Shown here: positions 45,726-53,232 of the stretch, in pieces | Numbering within the stretch: the stretch's first letter is position 1 | How the letters are laid out: the number at the start of each line of letters is the position of its first letter | From: CAYPGJ01 sp050174775 | GTDB lineage: Bacteria > Planctomycetota > Phycisphaerae > Phycisphaerales > UBA1924 | Reading direction: 5' to 3' | Assembly (NCBI GenBank): GCA_050174775.1 | Contig: JBFXJP010000009.1 | Coordinates: forward strand, 61,182 to 125,181 | DNA: 64,000 bases | Translations under genes and position numbers: made by a program | Notes under the pieces: model-generated | What the model was told of the DNA's origin: nothing | Databases searched by the model: none | The model's input: the letters and a program-made list of their open reading frames with translations, nothing else

Positions 45726-45887
45726 ACCCCACGCGCCCCGCCCTGCCCGCCAACACATCTCCGGACCTCCGCGCCCAACCCCACTCATCCGCCCCGCTCG
45801 CGCTCCCGCGCGAACCCCACCCTGAAGCGGTCGCACCTCCGATCTTCACGCGCGCTCCACCGCCCCAACGCCGATCTCACGGGCATT

Positions 45888-46355
45888 ATGCGAAAGGTAT
45901 CCCTAATCAAATGGTCGTTGATGCTCGGCTCCCTCACCGTCACGGCATGGCGCATGCCCGACATCATGGAGTCCGTCAGCAAGAACATGAACCCCTCACT
46001 GGCGATGGGCATGAAGAGCGCGATCGGCCCAGACGCCCTCTCCCTCCTCCAAGCTCAGGCACAAGGAGGCGCCCGAGCAGCCGAACCGCTCAAAGCGCCC
46101 GCCGCGGAGGAGCTCGTTCTCTTCGGCGGCGCCGGCCTCTCCGAAGCCCAGAAAGCCGCGCTCCTCCGCGAAGCCGCGCGCCGCGCTCCCGCGAACCCTC
46201 CCAAAAACACACCCTCCTTCGGCGGCGGCAAGGCCTCATCCGTCCGAAGCGAGAAATCCCCATCGACCGGCAACGGCACACTGGAAAGTCTGGAGCAGTC
46301 CTCCCTCGAAGAACTGACCAAGGAACTCCAGAAGGTCATGCAGAAGGGCGGCTGA
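45888..46355 (+). CDS. Hypothetical protein, Ala/Ser-rich
   Basis: 155 residues. A basic, weakly hydrophobic N-terminus (MRKVSLIKWSLMLGSLTVTAW) could be an anchor or uncleaved signal. The remainder is low-complexity, rich in Ala, Gly, Ser and Lys, with helical stretches (SEAQKAALLREAARRAP and SLEELTKELQKVMQKGG). No family is recognised. There is no clear ribosome binding site at 45888. The last 20 bases overlap the end of the convergent zinc-ribbon gene. It is kept because the frame is AT-richer at its start than shadow frames and ends in a sensible helix. Confidence 0.5.
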   Translation: MRKVSLIKWSLMLGSLTVTAWRMPDIMESVSKNMNPSLAMGMKSAIGPDALSLLQAQAQGGARAAEPLKAPAAEELVLFGGAGLSEAQKAALLREAARRAPANPPKNTPSFGGGKASSVRSEKSPSTGNGTLESLEQSSLEELTKELQKVMQKGG

Positions 46356-47370
46356 CCCGACGCGCCGTGGGGGGCGGCAGACCGTCCGCCTCCCACAGCG
46401 GGTACATCGGCACGCGCAATCTGGGAGGCAGCATCAGGCGCACAAACGCCCGCGCGATCGGCCGCGCAAACCACACCCCCAGCAGCAACATCACACCAGC
46501 CGCGATCCCTCCGACCAGCGTGATCCGCCACCACAGAAACGACATCGCCGCGTCCTCGCTGGGCGAAAACGACCCCGCCGACCGCCCCGCGTACGCCAGC
46601 CCATGGAACGCCGCACACACCGCAAGCGGCAACAACCCCACGACCAACAACCCCCCGCGCCGCTGATTCAGCACCGCAACCCCCAGAAACAGACCCGCGG
46701 CCAGCGCCACGATGCACAACGGCATCGCCACGATCCCCACCTCATTGCCCACCGCAACCCAACCGCCCCACTCCAGAAACCGCTCCGGCACGTCCTGCTG
46801 CTCCACCCACGACTGCGGCGCCTGCATCGAGCTGAACCGCACCCGCACATGCGCCGGCAGCGGAGGGAGCGGCGGCGCTGGCCCCGAAGAGGCTCCCTGC
46901 CCCGCCCCGCCGACGGTCGGAGTCGTCGCCCCCGCGCCCGTCCCGCCGGATGCCTGCTGGCCCTGCTGCTGTAGCGCTACCTCCGCGCTGTACGCGCTCT
47001 CCATCGACCGCGCGAATTCCTGCGACGCCTCCTGCGAGGACACGATCGTCATCCCGAACAGCGCGCTGCCCGCGCCCACCGTCACAGCGATGAGCGCCAC
47101 CAGCCACAGCGCCGCAACCACTCCCACGATCCGACGGCTCCACTTCGAAATGGACGGGTACTCCGTCAGCGGCGCCACCGCCCCGCACTCCGGACATCGG
47201 GCGATCAGCAGCCCGTAATGCCCCTCCCGCACGATCGGCTGTCCCAGCAGGTTGAACCCGCACCCCGTGCACGCTCGATCCCCCTGCAGCGTCGAGCCCG
47301 CGCTTTTCTCCAAAGCGCCCGTCCCCACGCGCGCCCGCTCTGACTCCGATGTCCGCGTCGTATCACTCAT
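46336..47370 (-). CDS. Zinc-ribbon membrane protein
   Basis: 344 residues. The N-terminal zinc ribbon (CTGCGFNLLGQ ... ARCPECGAV, about residues 34-65) is followed by a membrane segment (about 82-104), then a long Gly/Gln/Pro-rich extracytoplasmic stretch (QQQGQQASGGTGAGATTP and following). Three more segments follow, at about 210-235, 245-270 and 285-310. The start ATG overlaps the stop of the upstream zinc-ribbon gene by four bases (ATGA), so the two are coupled. Function unknown; compare 37816-38907. Confidence 0.72.
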   Translation of the reverse strand: MSDTTRTSESERARVGTGALEKSAGSTLQGDRACTGCGFNLLGQPIVREGHYGLLIARCPECGAVAPLTEYPSISKWSRRIVGVVAALWLVALIAVTVGAGSALFGMTIVSSQEASQEFARSMESAYSAEVALQQQGQQASGGTGAGATTPTVGGAGQGASSGPAPPLPPLPAHVRVRFSSMQAPQSWVEQQDVPERFLEWGGWVAVGNEVGIVAMPLCIVALAAGLFLGVAVLNQRRGGLLVVGLLPLAVCAAFHGLAYAGRSAGSFSPSEDAAMSFLWWRITLVGGIAAGVMLLLGVWFARPIARAFVRLMLPPRLRVPMYPLWEADGLPPPTARRVSRPSA

Positions 47371-48023
47371 GCCGTAAACCGCCTCGCTCGCATGCGCGTC
47401 AGCCTTCCCTTCCATCTCGCAGCCTGGATCTTCTCACCCACCCACCCGACCGCCAACGCCACCGGATACCCGACCACCACGGCAAACAACGACAACGCCG
47501 GCGCAAGCGCCAGCGCAATCAGCCACTCCCGCTGCAGCGCCTGCCGCGGATCCCAGCTCCGCTCGATGGCGCCCAGACCCTGCCTCACGCCCCATGCCAA
47601 CACAGGCAATCCAGCGAAGAACATCGCTGTCCCCGCAAGCGCAGCAAACCGCGCAAGCACGTGCCGATGCCGCAACGCCAGATGCACGAACGCGCCCCCG
47701 ACCACGTGCGACACCACGATCAGCAAACCCCCCGCGCGCGACGGCGCCGACTCCCACCGGATCGCCTCCGCAAGCGCGAACGCGCTCACCGTCACCGCAA
47801 CCACCCCAACCACGCACCCCGCCGTCCGCACCTCCAGACGCACCAACGCCATGTAGAACCGCCACGCCCGACGCGCCACGCCCGCGTCCGTCTCCCGCCC
47901 ACGCGGGCACATCTTCCCGCACCCCGGGCACGTCACCCCCCACAGCCCGTACACCGGCTCGCGCGACGCCCGCACCCTCGACAGGTCGTGACCACACCCC
48001 TCGCACACGTGCGCGATCGCCAT
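47367..48023 (-). CDS. Zinc-ribbon membrane protein, smaller
   Basis: 218 residues. The N-terminal ribbon reads CEGCGHDLSRV ... VTCPGCGKMCPRG (about 7-41), then come about four predicted membrane segments (for example TAGCVVGVVAVTVSAFALAEA and WLIALALAPALSLFAVVVGY). A basic tail (ARWKGRLTRMRARRF) faces the cytoplasm. GATAAT lies six bases before the ATG. The gene overlaps the next zinc-ribbon gene by four bases; thyX lies 33 bases upstream on the same strand. Function unknown. Confidence 0.72.
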   Translation of the reverse strand: MAIAHVCEGCGHDLSRVRASREPVYGLWGVTCPGCGKMCPRGRETDAGVARRAWRFYMALVRLEVRTAGCVVGVVAVTVSAFALAEAIRWESAPSRAGGLLIVVSHVVGGAFVHLALRHRHVLARFAALAGTAMFFAGLPVLAWGVRQGLGAIERSWDPRQALQREWLIALALAPALSLFAVVVGYPVALAVGWVGEKIQAARWKGRLTRMRARRFTA

Positions 48024-48029
48024 GGCCGC

Positions 48030-48035
48030 ATTATC
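48030..48035 (-). promoter_or_regulatory. -10 box of the zinc-ribbon gene pair (leaderless type)
   Basis: GATAAT, six bases before the ATG at 48023. Confidence 0.55.
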
Positions 48036-48056
48036 CGCGTTTTCGACGCCCCGGTT

Positions 48057-48971
48057 TCAGCCCTCAGACGCCGGGGGCAGACCGAGCGCCTTCCGCTTCG
48101 CCTCCCACTCCGACTGCTCGCGCTTGTTCGTCGTCTCCAGCTGCGCCTTCCCCGCGCGCATGGCCTCGACCTCCAGCCTCGTGAGCCGCACCGCGTCCTG
48201 CTCATAGTCCCGGAACGCCTCGATCGTGTGCGGAACCATCGGTGCGATCAGCGCGTGCATCGCGCACGCGAAGTCCCGGATCTCCTGCTGCGCGTGCGCA
48301 TCCATCCGCAGCGACAAAAACCGCAGCAGGTTGTGCAGGTCGATCTTCCAGTACCACTCCGTGTACAAACTCTGCGGCAGCGCAATCCGCGCCAGCTCTC
48401 GCGCGAGCCCCTGCTCCACCAGCCGGTTGTACCGCTGATACAGCCCCTCAGCGTCCTCCAGCAGCGCGAGGAACTCACCGGCCGTCGACGCCTCCAGCGG
48501 CTCATCCCGTCCCTGCCGGTTCGTCATGCTCTGCTTGCGGATCGACTCCTCGCTCGGCCTGAAAAACCGGTCCGGCATCACCGAATACCGCCCCGAATAC
48601 TCATTCACGTTCGCCGTGCGATGCCGGATCCACTGCCGCGCCACGAAGATCGGCATCGCACAGTGGAACTTGAACTCCACCATCTCGAACGGCGTCGTGT
48701 GCCGGTGCCGCAGCAGATACCGGATCAGCGCCCGATCATCCGACACGGCCTTCGTCCCCGCCCCGTACGACACACGCGCCGCCTGCACGATCGCCGCGTC
48801 CGCCGTCTGCCCCCGCGCCACCAGCCTCGGCATCACATCCAGCAACGCCACAAACCCGTGCTCATGCACCCGGATCTCCCGCCGGGCATCCCCATCCATC
48901 AAATCGATAAACGGAGCATCCCCCTCAGGCGGCGTGCGGCGGACGTCATGGTCAGGCGCGGTCATCGGCAT
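48057..48971 (-). CDS. thyX: FAD-dependent thymidylate synthase
   Basis: ThyX makes dTMP from dUMP using methylenetetrahydrofolate, FAD and NADPH. The signature RHRTANVNEYSGRYS matches the ThyX motif RHRxxSxNExSxRY except for Ala in place of the first Ser. FVARQWIRHR and the C-terminal LPQSLYTEWYWKIDLHNLLRFL complete the active site. The start at 48971 (MPMTAPDH) gives 304 residues; GACACT lies six bases upstream. The second ATG two codons on and an ORF extension to 49010 are alternatives. No thyA is in the window. Confidence 0.93.
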   Translation of the reverse strand: MPMTAPDHDVRRTPPEGDAPFIDLMDGDARREIRVHEHGFVALLDVMPRLVARGQTADAAIVQAARVSYGAGTKAVSDDRALIRYLLRHRHTTPFEMVEFKFHCAMPIFVARQWIRHRTANVNEYSGRYSVMPDRFFRPSEESIRKQSMTNRQGRDEPLEASTAGEFLALLEDAEGLYQRYNRLVEQGLARELARIALPQSLYTEWYWKIDLHNLLRFLSLRMDAHAQQEIRDFACAMHALIAPMVPHTIEAFRDYEQDAVRLTRLEVEAMRAGKAQLETTNKREQSEWEAKRKALGLPPASEG

Positions 48972-48977
48972 CACGCC

Positions 48978-48983
48978 AGTGTC
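48978..48983 (-). promoter_or_regulatory. -10 box of thyX (leaderless type)
   Basis: GACACT, six bases before the ATG at 48971. Confidence 0.4.
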
Positions 48984-49062
48984 GGAAACTGCGCGATGTC
49001 GATCAAACACCCGACATGCGCCGCTAAGTTGTCCACAAACCCGACACCACCCGACACCTTGT

Positions 49063-49998
49063 TCACACCCGCACCATCCGTCCGAACTCCTTCATCCGCG
49101 CCCCCAGTTCCTCCTTCTTCAGCCGGGCCAGCCGGTCCAGCGAAAAGCTTTCGATCGTGAACGACGCGATCACCGTCCCCGCCGTCAGCGCCGTCTGCAG
49201 CCCCTCCAACGCGCCGACCTCCTCTCGCGTCCACGCCCGCGACATCGGGTGCGCCGCCGCGATCGACCCCATCATCCCGCCCGCGAACGAATCCCCGGCC
49301 CCGGTCGGGTCCACCACCGTCTCGCACGGGAACGCCGGCAACGCCGCCAACCCGTCCCGATGCACCAGGATGCACCCGTGCTCACCCTTCTTGATCACCG
49401 CAAACCTCGGCCCCATATCCAGAATCACCTTCCCGGCCGTGATCGGATTCCGCTTCCCCGTCAGCTGACGCGCCTCACTGTCATTCAATACCAACCCGTC
49501 GATCCGCTTCAGCAGCGTCTTCAAATCCGCGTTCGCCGTGTCGATCCACAGATCCATCGTGTCCGCCACGGCCAGCAGGTGATCCGGGAAATGATTCAAC
49601 AGATCGCGCTGCACCGCAGGGTGCGTGTTCGCCAAAAACACAAACCGCGAGTCGCGATACACCTGCGGCGGCGTCGGCGGCGCCTCCGTCAGCACCCCCA
49701 GATGCGTGTACAGCGTCTCACGGACGTTCATGTCCTCGTGATACTTCCCCCCCCACGCGAACGTCTTCGACTCCTTCCGCAGCTCCAACCCCTCGATGCA
49801 CACGTTCGGAAACCGTTCCAGCGTCGAATGGTGGTCCTGCGGAAAGTCGCCCCCCACGGCCGCAACGATCCGCACCGGCGTGAAGAACGACGCCGCGGCC
49901 GCGAAATACGTGCAACTCCCCCCCAGCACGGCGTCCGCGCGCCCCGTCGAGGTCTCCACCGTGTCAATCCCAACCGTTCCTGTCACGATCAATGGCAT
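49063..49998 (-). CDS. PfkB-family carbohydrate kinase
   Basis: The 311-residue cytoplasmic kinase phosphorylates a sugar or nucleoside with ATP. The N-terminus (MPLIVTGTVGIDTVET) and GGSCTYFAAAASFF fit the sugar-binding lid. The signature DPTGAGDSFAGGMMGSIAAAHP near residue 240 contains the catalytic Asp and the anion hole. LNDSEARQLTGK is the second family motif. The sequence resembles the adenosine-kinase/ribokinase branch, but the substrate is open. The ATG at 49998 has TACACT six bases upstream and no ribosome binding site. Confidence 0.9.
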   Translation of the reverse strand: MPLIVTGTVGIDTVETSTGRADAVLGGSCTYFAAAASFFTPVRIVAAVGGDFPQDHHSTLERFPNVCIEGLELRKESKTFAWGGKYHEDMNVRETLYTHLGVLTEAPPTPPQVYRDSRFVFLANTHPAVQRDLLNHFPDHLLAVADTMDLWIDTANADLKTLLKRIDGLVLNDSEARQLTGKRNPITAGKVILDMGPRFAVIKKGEHGCILVHRDGLAALPAFPCETVVDPTGAGDSFAGGMMGSIAAAHPMSRAWTREEVGALEGLQTALTAGTVIASFTIESFSLDRLARLKKEELGARMKEFGRMVRV

Positions 49999-50004
49999 GC
50001 CCGC

Positions 50005-50010
50005 AGTGTA
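50005..50010 (-). promoter_or_regulatory. -10 box of the PfkB kinase gene (leaderless type)
   Basis: TACACT, six bases before the ATG at 49998. Confidence 0.6.
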
Positions 50011-50193
50011 GTCCCTCACGCCGATCGCGCATGTTCCGCCGCCGCGCAACCCTCACACGCAAAACTCCAGCCCCGCAACCCGCTCCGCCGAAAACACCCC
50101 CGCAGGACGCGACGTCTCGCCCGGAGGGCCCCAGACATCCCCAACCGATACGCAACGCCCGCGCCGCCGACGCCCGGGCGCCGGGAGTCTCAC

Positions 50194-51219
50194 ATGGCCT
50201 CCATCTCGTCCCTCACAGGCGTCAACACCGCCCTCCAGAACGTCCGCGACATCACCGCCAACGCCGCGAAGAACTTCGCAGCCCAGCGCGCCGCACGCGC
50301 CGACGCCCAGGCCAACATCAACGCCATCACCTCCACCATCACCAGCATCGCCGACCTCTCCTCCGCCGCCGCCGTCTCCCAGGCCGCCACACCCCCAGGG
50401 TTCTTCGTCTTCGGCGTCTCCAAGGGCGTCGCAAAGGTGCACGTCGACGAGGTGAACCCCAGCTTCCTCGGCCTCGGAGGAACGCTCAACGTCAACATCA
50501 ACGTCACCCGTTCCGCCCAGGTCGGCGCCCTTCTCCTCTCCTTCGGCGGGCCGATCATCGATCTCAACAGCACCGCCACCGCCGGCATCAACGACCTCTT
50601 CAAGATCGAAATCCGCGGCCGCCTCGGCTCTCGCGAGCTCTCCTTCACCTCCGGAACCTCCATCGCAAACGTCCGCGACGCCATCAACACCTTCACCGGC
50701 GACACCGGCGTCATCGCCAAAGTCGTCGGGCAGTCCGGCATCCGTCTCGAATCCGCCGACCACGGCCGCGACGAATTCGTCGGCGTCCGCATCCTCGAGC
50801 ACGCCAGGGCTCGCGGCACGGGCATCCACTACTACAGCGCCTCAAACAACAACGTCCCCAACACCGCTGGCGCCACCGTCTTCAGCCTCGCGCGCTGGGG
50901 CGTCGAGGACGCAGGGCAAGACCTCGAAGCCACCATCAACAACTCCGTCGTCCGCGGCCGTGGCCTCGAAATCATCCCCACACTCAACGCCAACTTCCAA
51001 GGCTCGCTCTTCCTCACCGTCGAACGCGCACAAACCATCGGCCAATTCCACGCCTTCTCCGTCCGCGCCCTCCCCTCACAGAACGAACCATCCAACGGGA
51101 CACCCCCAACCGGCCTCCCGACATCCCCCGACGAAGCGCAAGCCTCCACCCCCACCTACTCCAACGCCGGCGTCATCAACCCGCGCATCACCTCCAAGTC
51201 CGTGGACCTGAGAGGGTGA
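50194..51219 (+). CDS. Flagellin hook-IN-motif protein
   Basis: 341 residues. The helical N-terminus (MASISSLTGVNTALQNVRDI) is reminiscent of flagellar filament or cap proteins but lacks the canonical flagellin N domain. The middle (about residues 140-205) closely follows the flagellin hook IN motif: GSRELSFTSGTSIANVRDAIN, TGVIAKVVGQSGIRLESADHG and EFVGVRIL. The C-terminus is Pro/Ser/Thr-rich and unlike the flagellin C domain. It may be a flagellin-like or hook-associated protein, or a secreted protein that borrowed the motif. GGGAG lies five bases before the ATG at 50194. No other flagellar gene is in the window. Confidence 0.72.
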   Translation: MASISSLTGVNTALQNVRDITANAAKNFAAQRAARADAQANINAITSTITSIADLSSAAAVSQAATPPGFFVFGVSKGVAKVHVDEVNPSFLGLGGTLNVNINVTRSAQVGALLLSFGGPIIDLNSTATAGINDLFKIEIRGRLGSRELSFTSGTSIANVRDAINTFTGDTGVIAKVVGQSGIRLESADHGRDEFVGVRILEHARARGTGIHYYSASNNNVPNTAGATVFSLARWGVEDAGQDLEATINNSVVRGRGLEIIPTLNANFQGSLFLTVERAQTIGQFHAFSVRALPSQNEPSNGTPPTGLPTSPDEAQASTPTYSNAGVINPRITSKSVDLRG

Positions 51220-51226
51220 TGGTTTC

Positions 51227-51712
51227 TCAAGACCACCAGCTCTTGAGAACCTGATGGATGCCCTCCACAATCGCCTTGGCCACCACGGCTACTGTGATCT
51301 CGCCTCGCCTGCGCCAGATCGCTTCGATTCCTCGGACGCACGATTGAAGCGCGAGGACTGCAGTTTTCATAGCAGCCGCCGAAGCGTGGGCTGACATTAC
51401 CGCTACGTTCTTCACGGCATCTTTGCCTGCGTCGGATGCACACTGCACGTGTGCCCACAACTCCGCTCTGGCCGAAGCGTTAACTGCTGGAAGCTCCTCG
51501 TGCAGCGATTGCAGAATGCGTTGTTCTGACTCCGTGTCCCGTATCGCATCTGGCGCAATCTCTCCGGGATCAGCGGGGAGAGGCTGCGTTTCCCGAATCA
51601 CATGCTCGACGGTACCGGTCGCTTCCGGTGGACTGTCTGGCTTCTCAGGGGAAAGAAGGATTGAGATCCGCTTGGTTTCAATGCCGGGATTGCGTTCTCC
51701 GGAGTGCGTCAT
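51227..51712 (-). CDS. Unknown protein, second gene of a two-gene operon
   Basis: 161 residues, no signal peptide. The first 60 residues are polar and Pro/Glu-rich and probably disordered. From about residue 65 it is helical and Ala-rich (SARAELWAHVQCASDAGKDAVKNVAVM). It ends in a mildly hydrophobic stretch (ITVAVVAKAIVEGIHQVLKSWW) that could touch a membrane or partner. No family is recognised. The ATG overlaps the stop of the upstream gene by four bases (ATGA), so the two products are probably made together and may interact. Confidence 0.65.
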   Translation of the reverse strand: MTHSGERNPGIETKRISILLSPEKPDSPPEATGTVEHVIRETQPLPADPGEIAPDAIRDTESEQRILQSLHEELPAVNASARAELWAHVQCASDAGKDAVKNVAVMSAHASAAAMKTAVLALQSCVRGIEAIWRRRGEITVAVVAKAIVEGIHQVLKSWWS

Positions 51713-53067
51713 GGCTGCACCTCCGCTTCAACCGTTGCGGGCGACCATATATGCAACGCGTCGACCTTGAGCCCGCTGCCGCCGGCCATGACGTGCAATT
51801 CACTAGCCTTTCGAACGAACTCCCGAACAAGTCGATCGACTTCATGCGCTGGCGTGTCATCCGGCACCGCGAATTCGAGAAGTAGCTCTTGTCGGGGGGG
51901 AGGAACTTGTGGTCGGTTCGCGTCCCAGCCTTCTGGAGTTCCCCACGGGGCTGGCCAGACCGCGCCAAAGAACTCCGGCGGCACGGGCGTCTCATCCGTC
52001 CATCTCTCTGTCTCACTAGTAGCTTTGAGCAATTCAAAGTCGCGGCGCATTGCCCTCGCACCGGGCTCAATCCACGCGAGATTGCCATGCTCGAATGCAA
52101 ATTGGGCGCCGCGCGCTGCAGAATGCACGTAGTTCCGATACTCCGACAAACGCGCCGGGTCGACCATCGCTTCAAGAATGGCGCAGTGCGCTGCATCGAC
52201 AGCGCCAAGGGCAGGCCTCAAGCCCACCGTGTCTGCCGCTCGTCGCATCTCTGAGGCGAGTGCAGGAACATCGGCTCGGATTCCTGCCGCTGCCGCGTTC
52301 TCCGAGTGTTCGATTGCGCGGCGCATAGCTGCGTAGTGCTCAGTAGACTCAATCTCGGCTGCAAGAGGCGCGACCCGCCTCGCGCACCTCGCCGCAAAGG
52401 CCACTCGCGCCCATCGAGGAATCTGCGACAGTTCGTCCTCGGAGGGGATGCCCGTTTTGGGTGCGGTTCCCGGCCAGCCCTCCGGCTCCCCCCTATGCCA
52501 CAACTGTCCGAAGAACGTAGGTTGTACAGGAGTCTTGTCTGTCCACTTCCCTAATGCGATCGCGGCCCTCAACAATGCGAGGTCGTGCTGAATCGCACGA
52601 AGCATCGAGTCATGCCATGCCGAATTATGTCGGACCGCGGCTACTGCGTCTGCGGCGGCGATCGTGGCTTCGGCGGTGTAGGCAGAACAAGCGGCTTTCG
52701 CGGCGTACACCGCGGCCGCAGTGTGGTCAGCGGCAGTTCTTGCTGCATCTGCGGCTTGGAATGCGATCTTGACGGCTTCTAATGCATTCTTCGCGTACCC
52801 AGAGTCCCGCTCCGAGACACGTACGTCTGCGCCATAGACCGCGTTCGCCGCACACCATTCGCTGAATTCAATAGTTGAATCGATGGCGATAACATATTTC
52901 TCCGGCGCTCGTGGCCACCCCCAATCAAACAGCGGTTGCACGCGTCGCGCGATTCTGGCCGCGAGGGCAACGTTCGCCCATTTCGGTAACGCTCTCAACT
53001 CGTCTGCACTCGGCAGCCTCACCTCGCCACCACCCGCACCCTGCCCACCTTCTTCCTTCTTCGCCAT
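51709..53067 (-). CDS. Unknown internally duplicated protein, first gene of a two-gene operon
   Basis: 452 residues. After a Lys/Gly-rich start come two related units of about 190 residues (about 15-210 and 215-390). Each opens with (L/I)PSxDELxxxPxWAxVAxAARxARRVxPL and closes with WTDxTPVxPxFFGxxW and PEGW. Between lie Ala-rich helices. The last 60 residues (LLLEFAVPDDTPAHEVDRLVREFVRKASELH and a GGSGLKVDALHI strand) form a separate small alpha/beta domain, of the kind sometimes seen attached to effector or conflict proteins. No catalytic motif is visible. GGGGGAG lies eight bases before the ATG at 53067. The region looks less GC-biased than its neighbours. Confidence 0.7.
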   Translation of the reverse strand: MAKKEEGGQGAGGGEVRLPSADELRALPKWANVALAARIARRVQPLFDWGWPRAPEKYVIAIDSTIEFSEWCAANAVYGADVRVSERDSGYAKNALEAVKIAFQAADAARTAADHTAAAVYAAKAACSAYTAEATIAAADAVAAVRHNSAWHDSMLRAIQHDLALLRAAIALGKWTDKTPVQPTFFGQLWHRGEPEGWPGTAPKTGIPSEDELSQIPRWARVAFAARCARRVAPLAAEIESTEHYAAMRRAIEHSENAAAAGIRADVPALASEMRRAADTVGLRPALGAVDAAHCAILEAMVDPARLSEYRNYVHSAARGAQFAFEHGNLAWIEPGARAMRRDFELLKATSETERWTDETPVPPEFFGAVWPAPWGTPEGWDANRPQVPPPRQELLLEFAVPDDTPAHEVDRLVREFVRKASELHVMAGGSGLKVDALHIWSPATVEAEVQP

Positions 53068-53217
53068 CTCTTGTCTCCCCCGGCACGGGCGCTCACCCAA
53101 CCCCCGCCGGCATCATTCCTTCAAGCCATCCGTCCCCAATCCTAGCGCCCTCACTCCAGCGTCCTCCCCCTCCTCAAACCCCTCTCCCACCCCTCCAAGC
53201 CTCCCTCCCCCGCCTGC

Positions 53218-53223
53218 TACCCT
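53218..53223 (+). promoter_or_regulatory. -10 box of gltX (leaderless type)
   Basis: TACCCT, nine bases before the ATG at 53233. Confidence 0.5.
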
Positions 53224-53232
53224 CTCCCCCCC

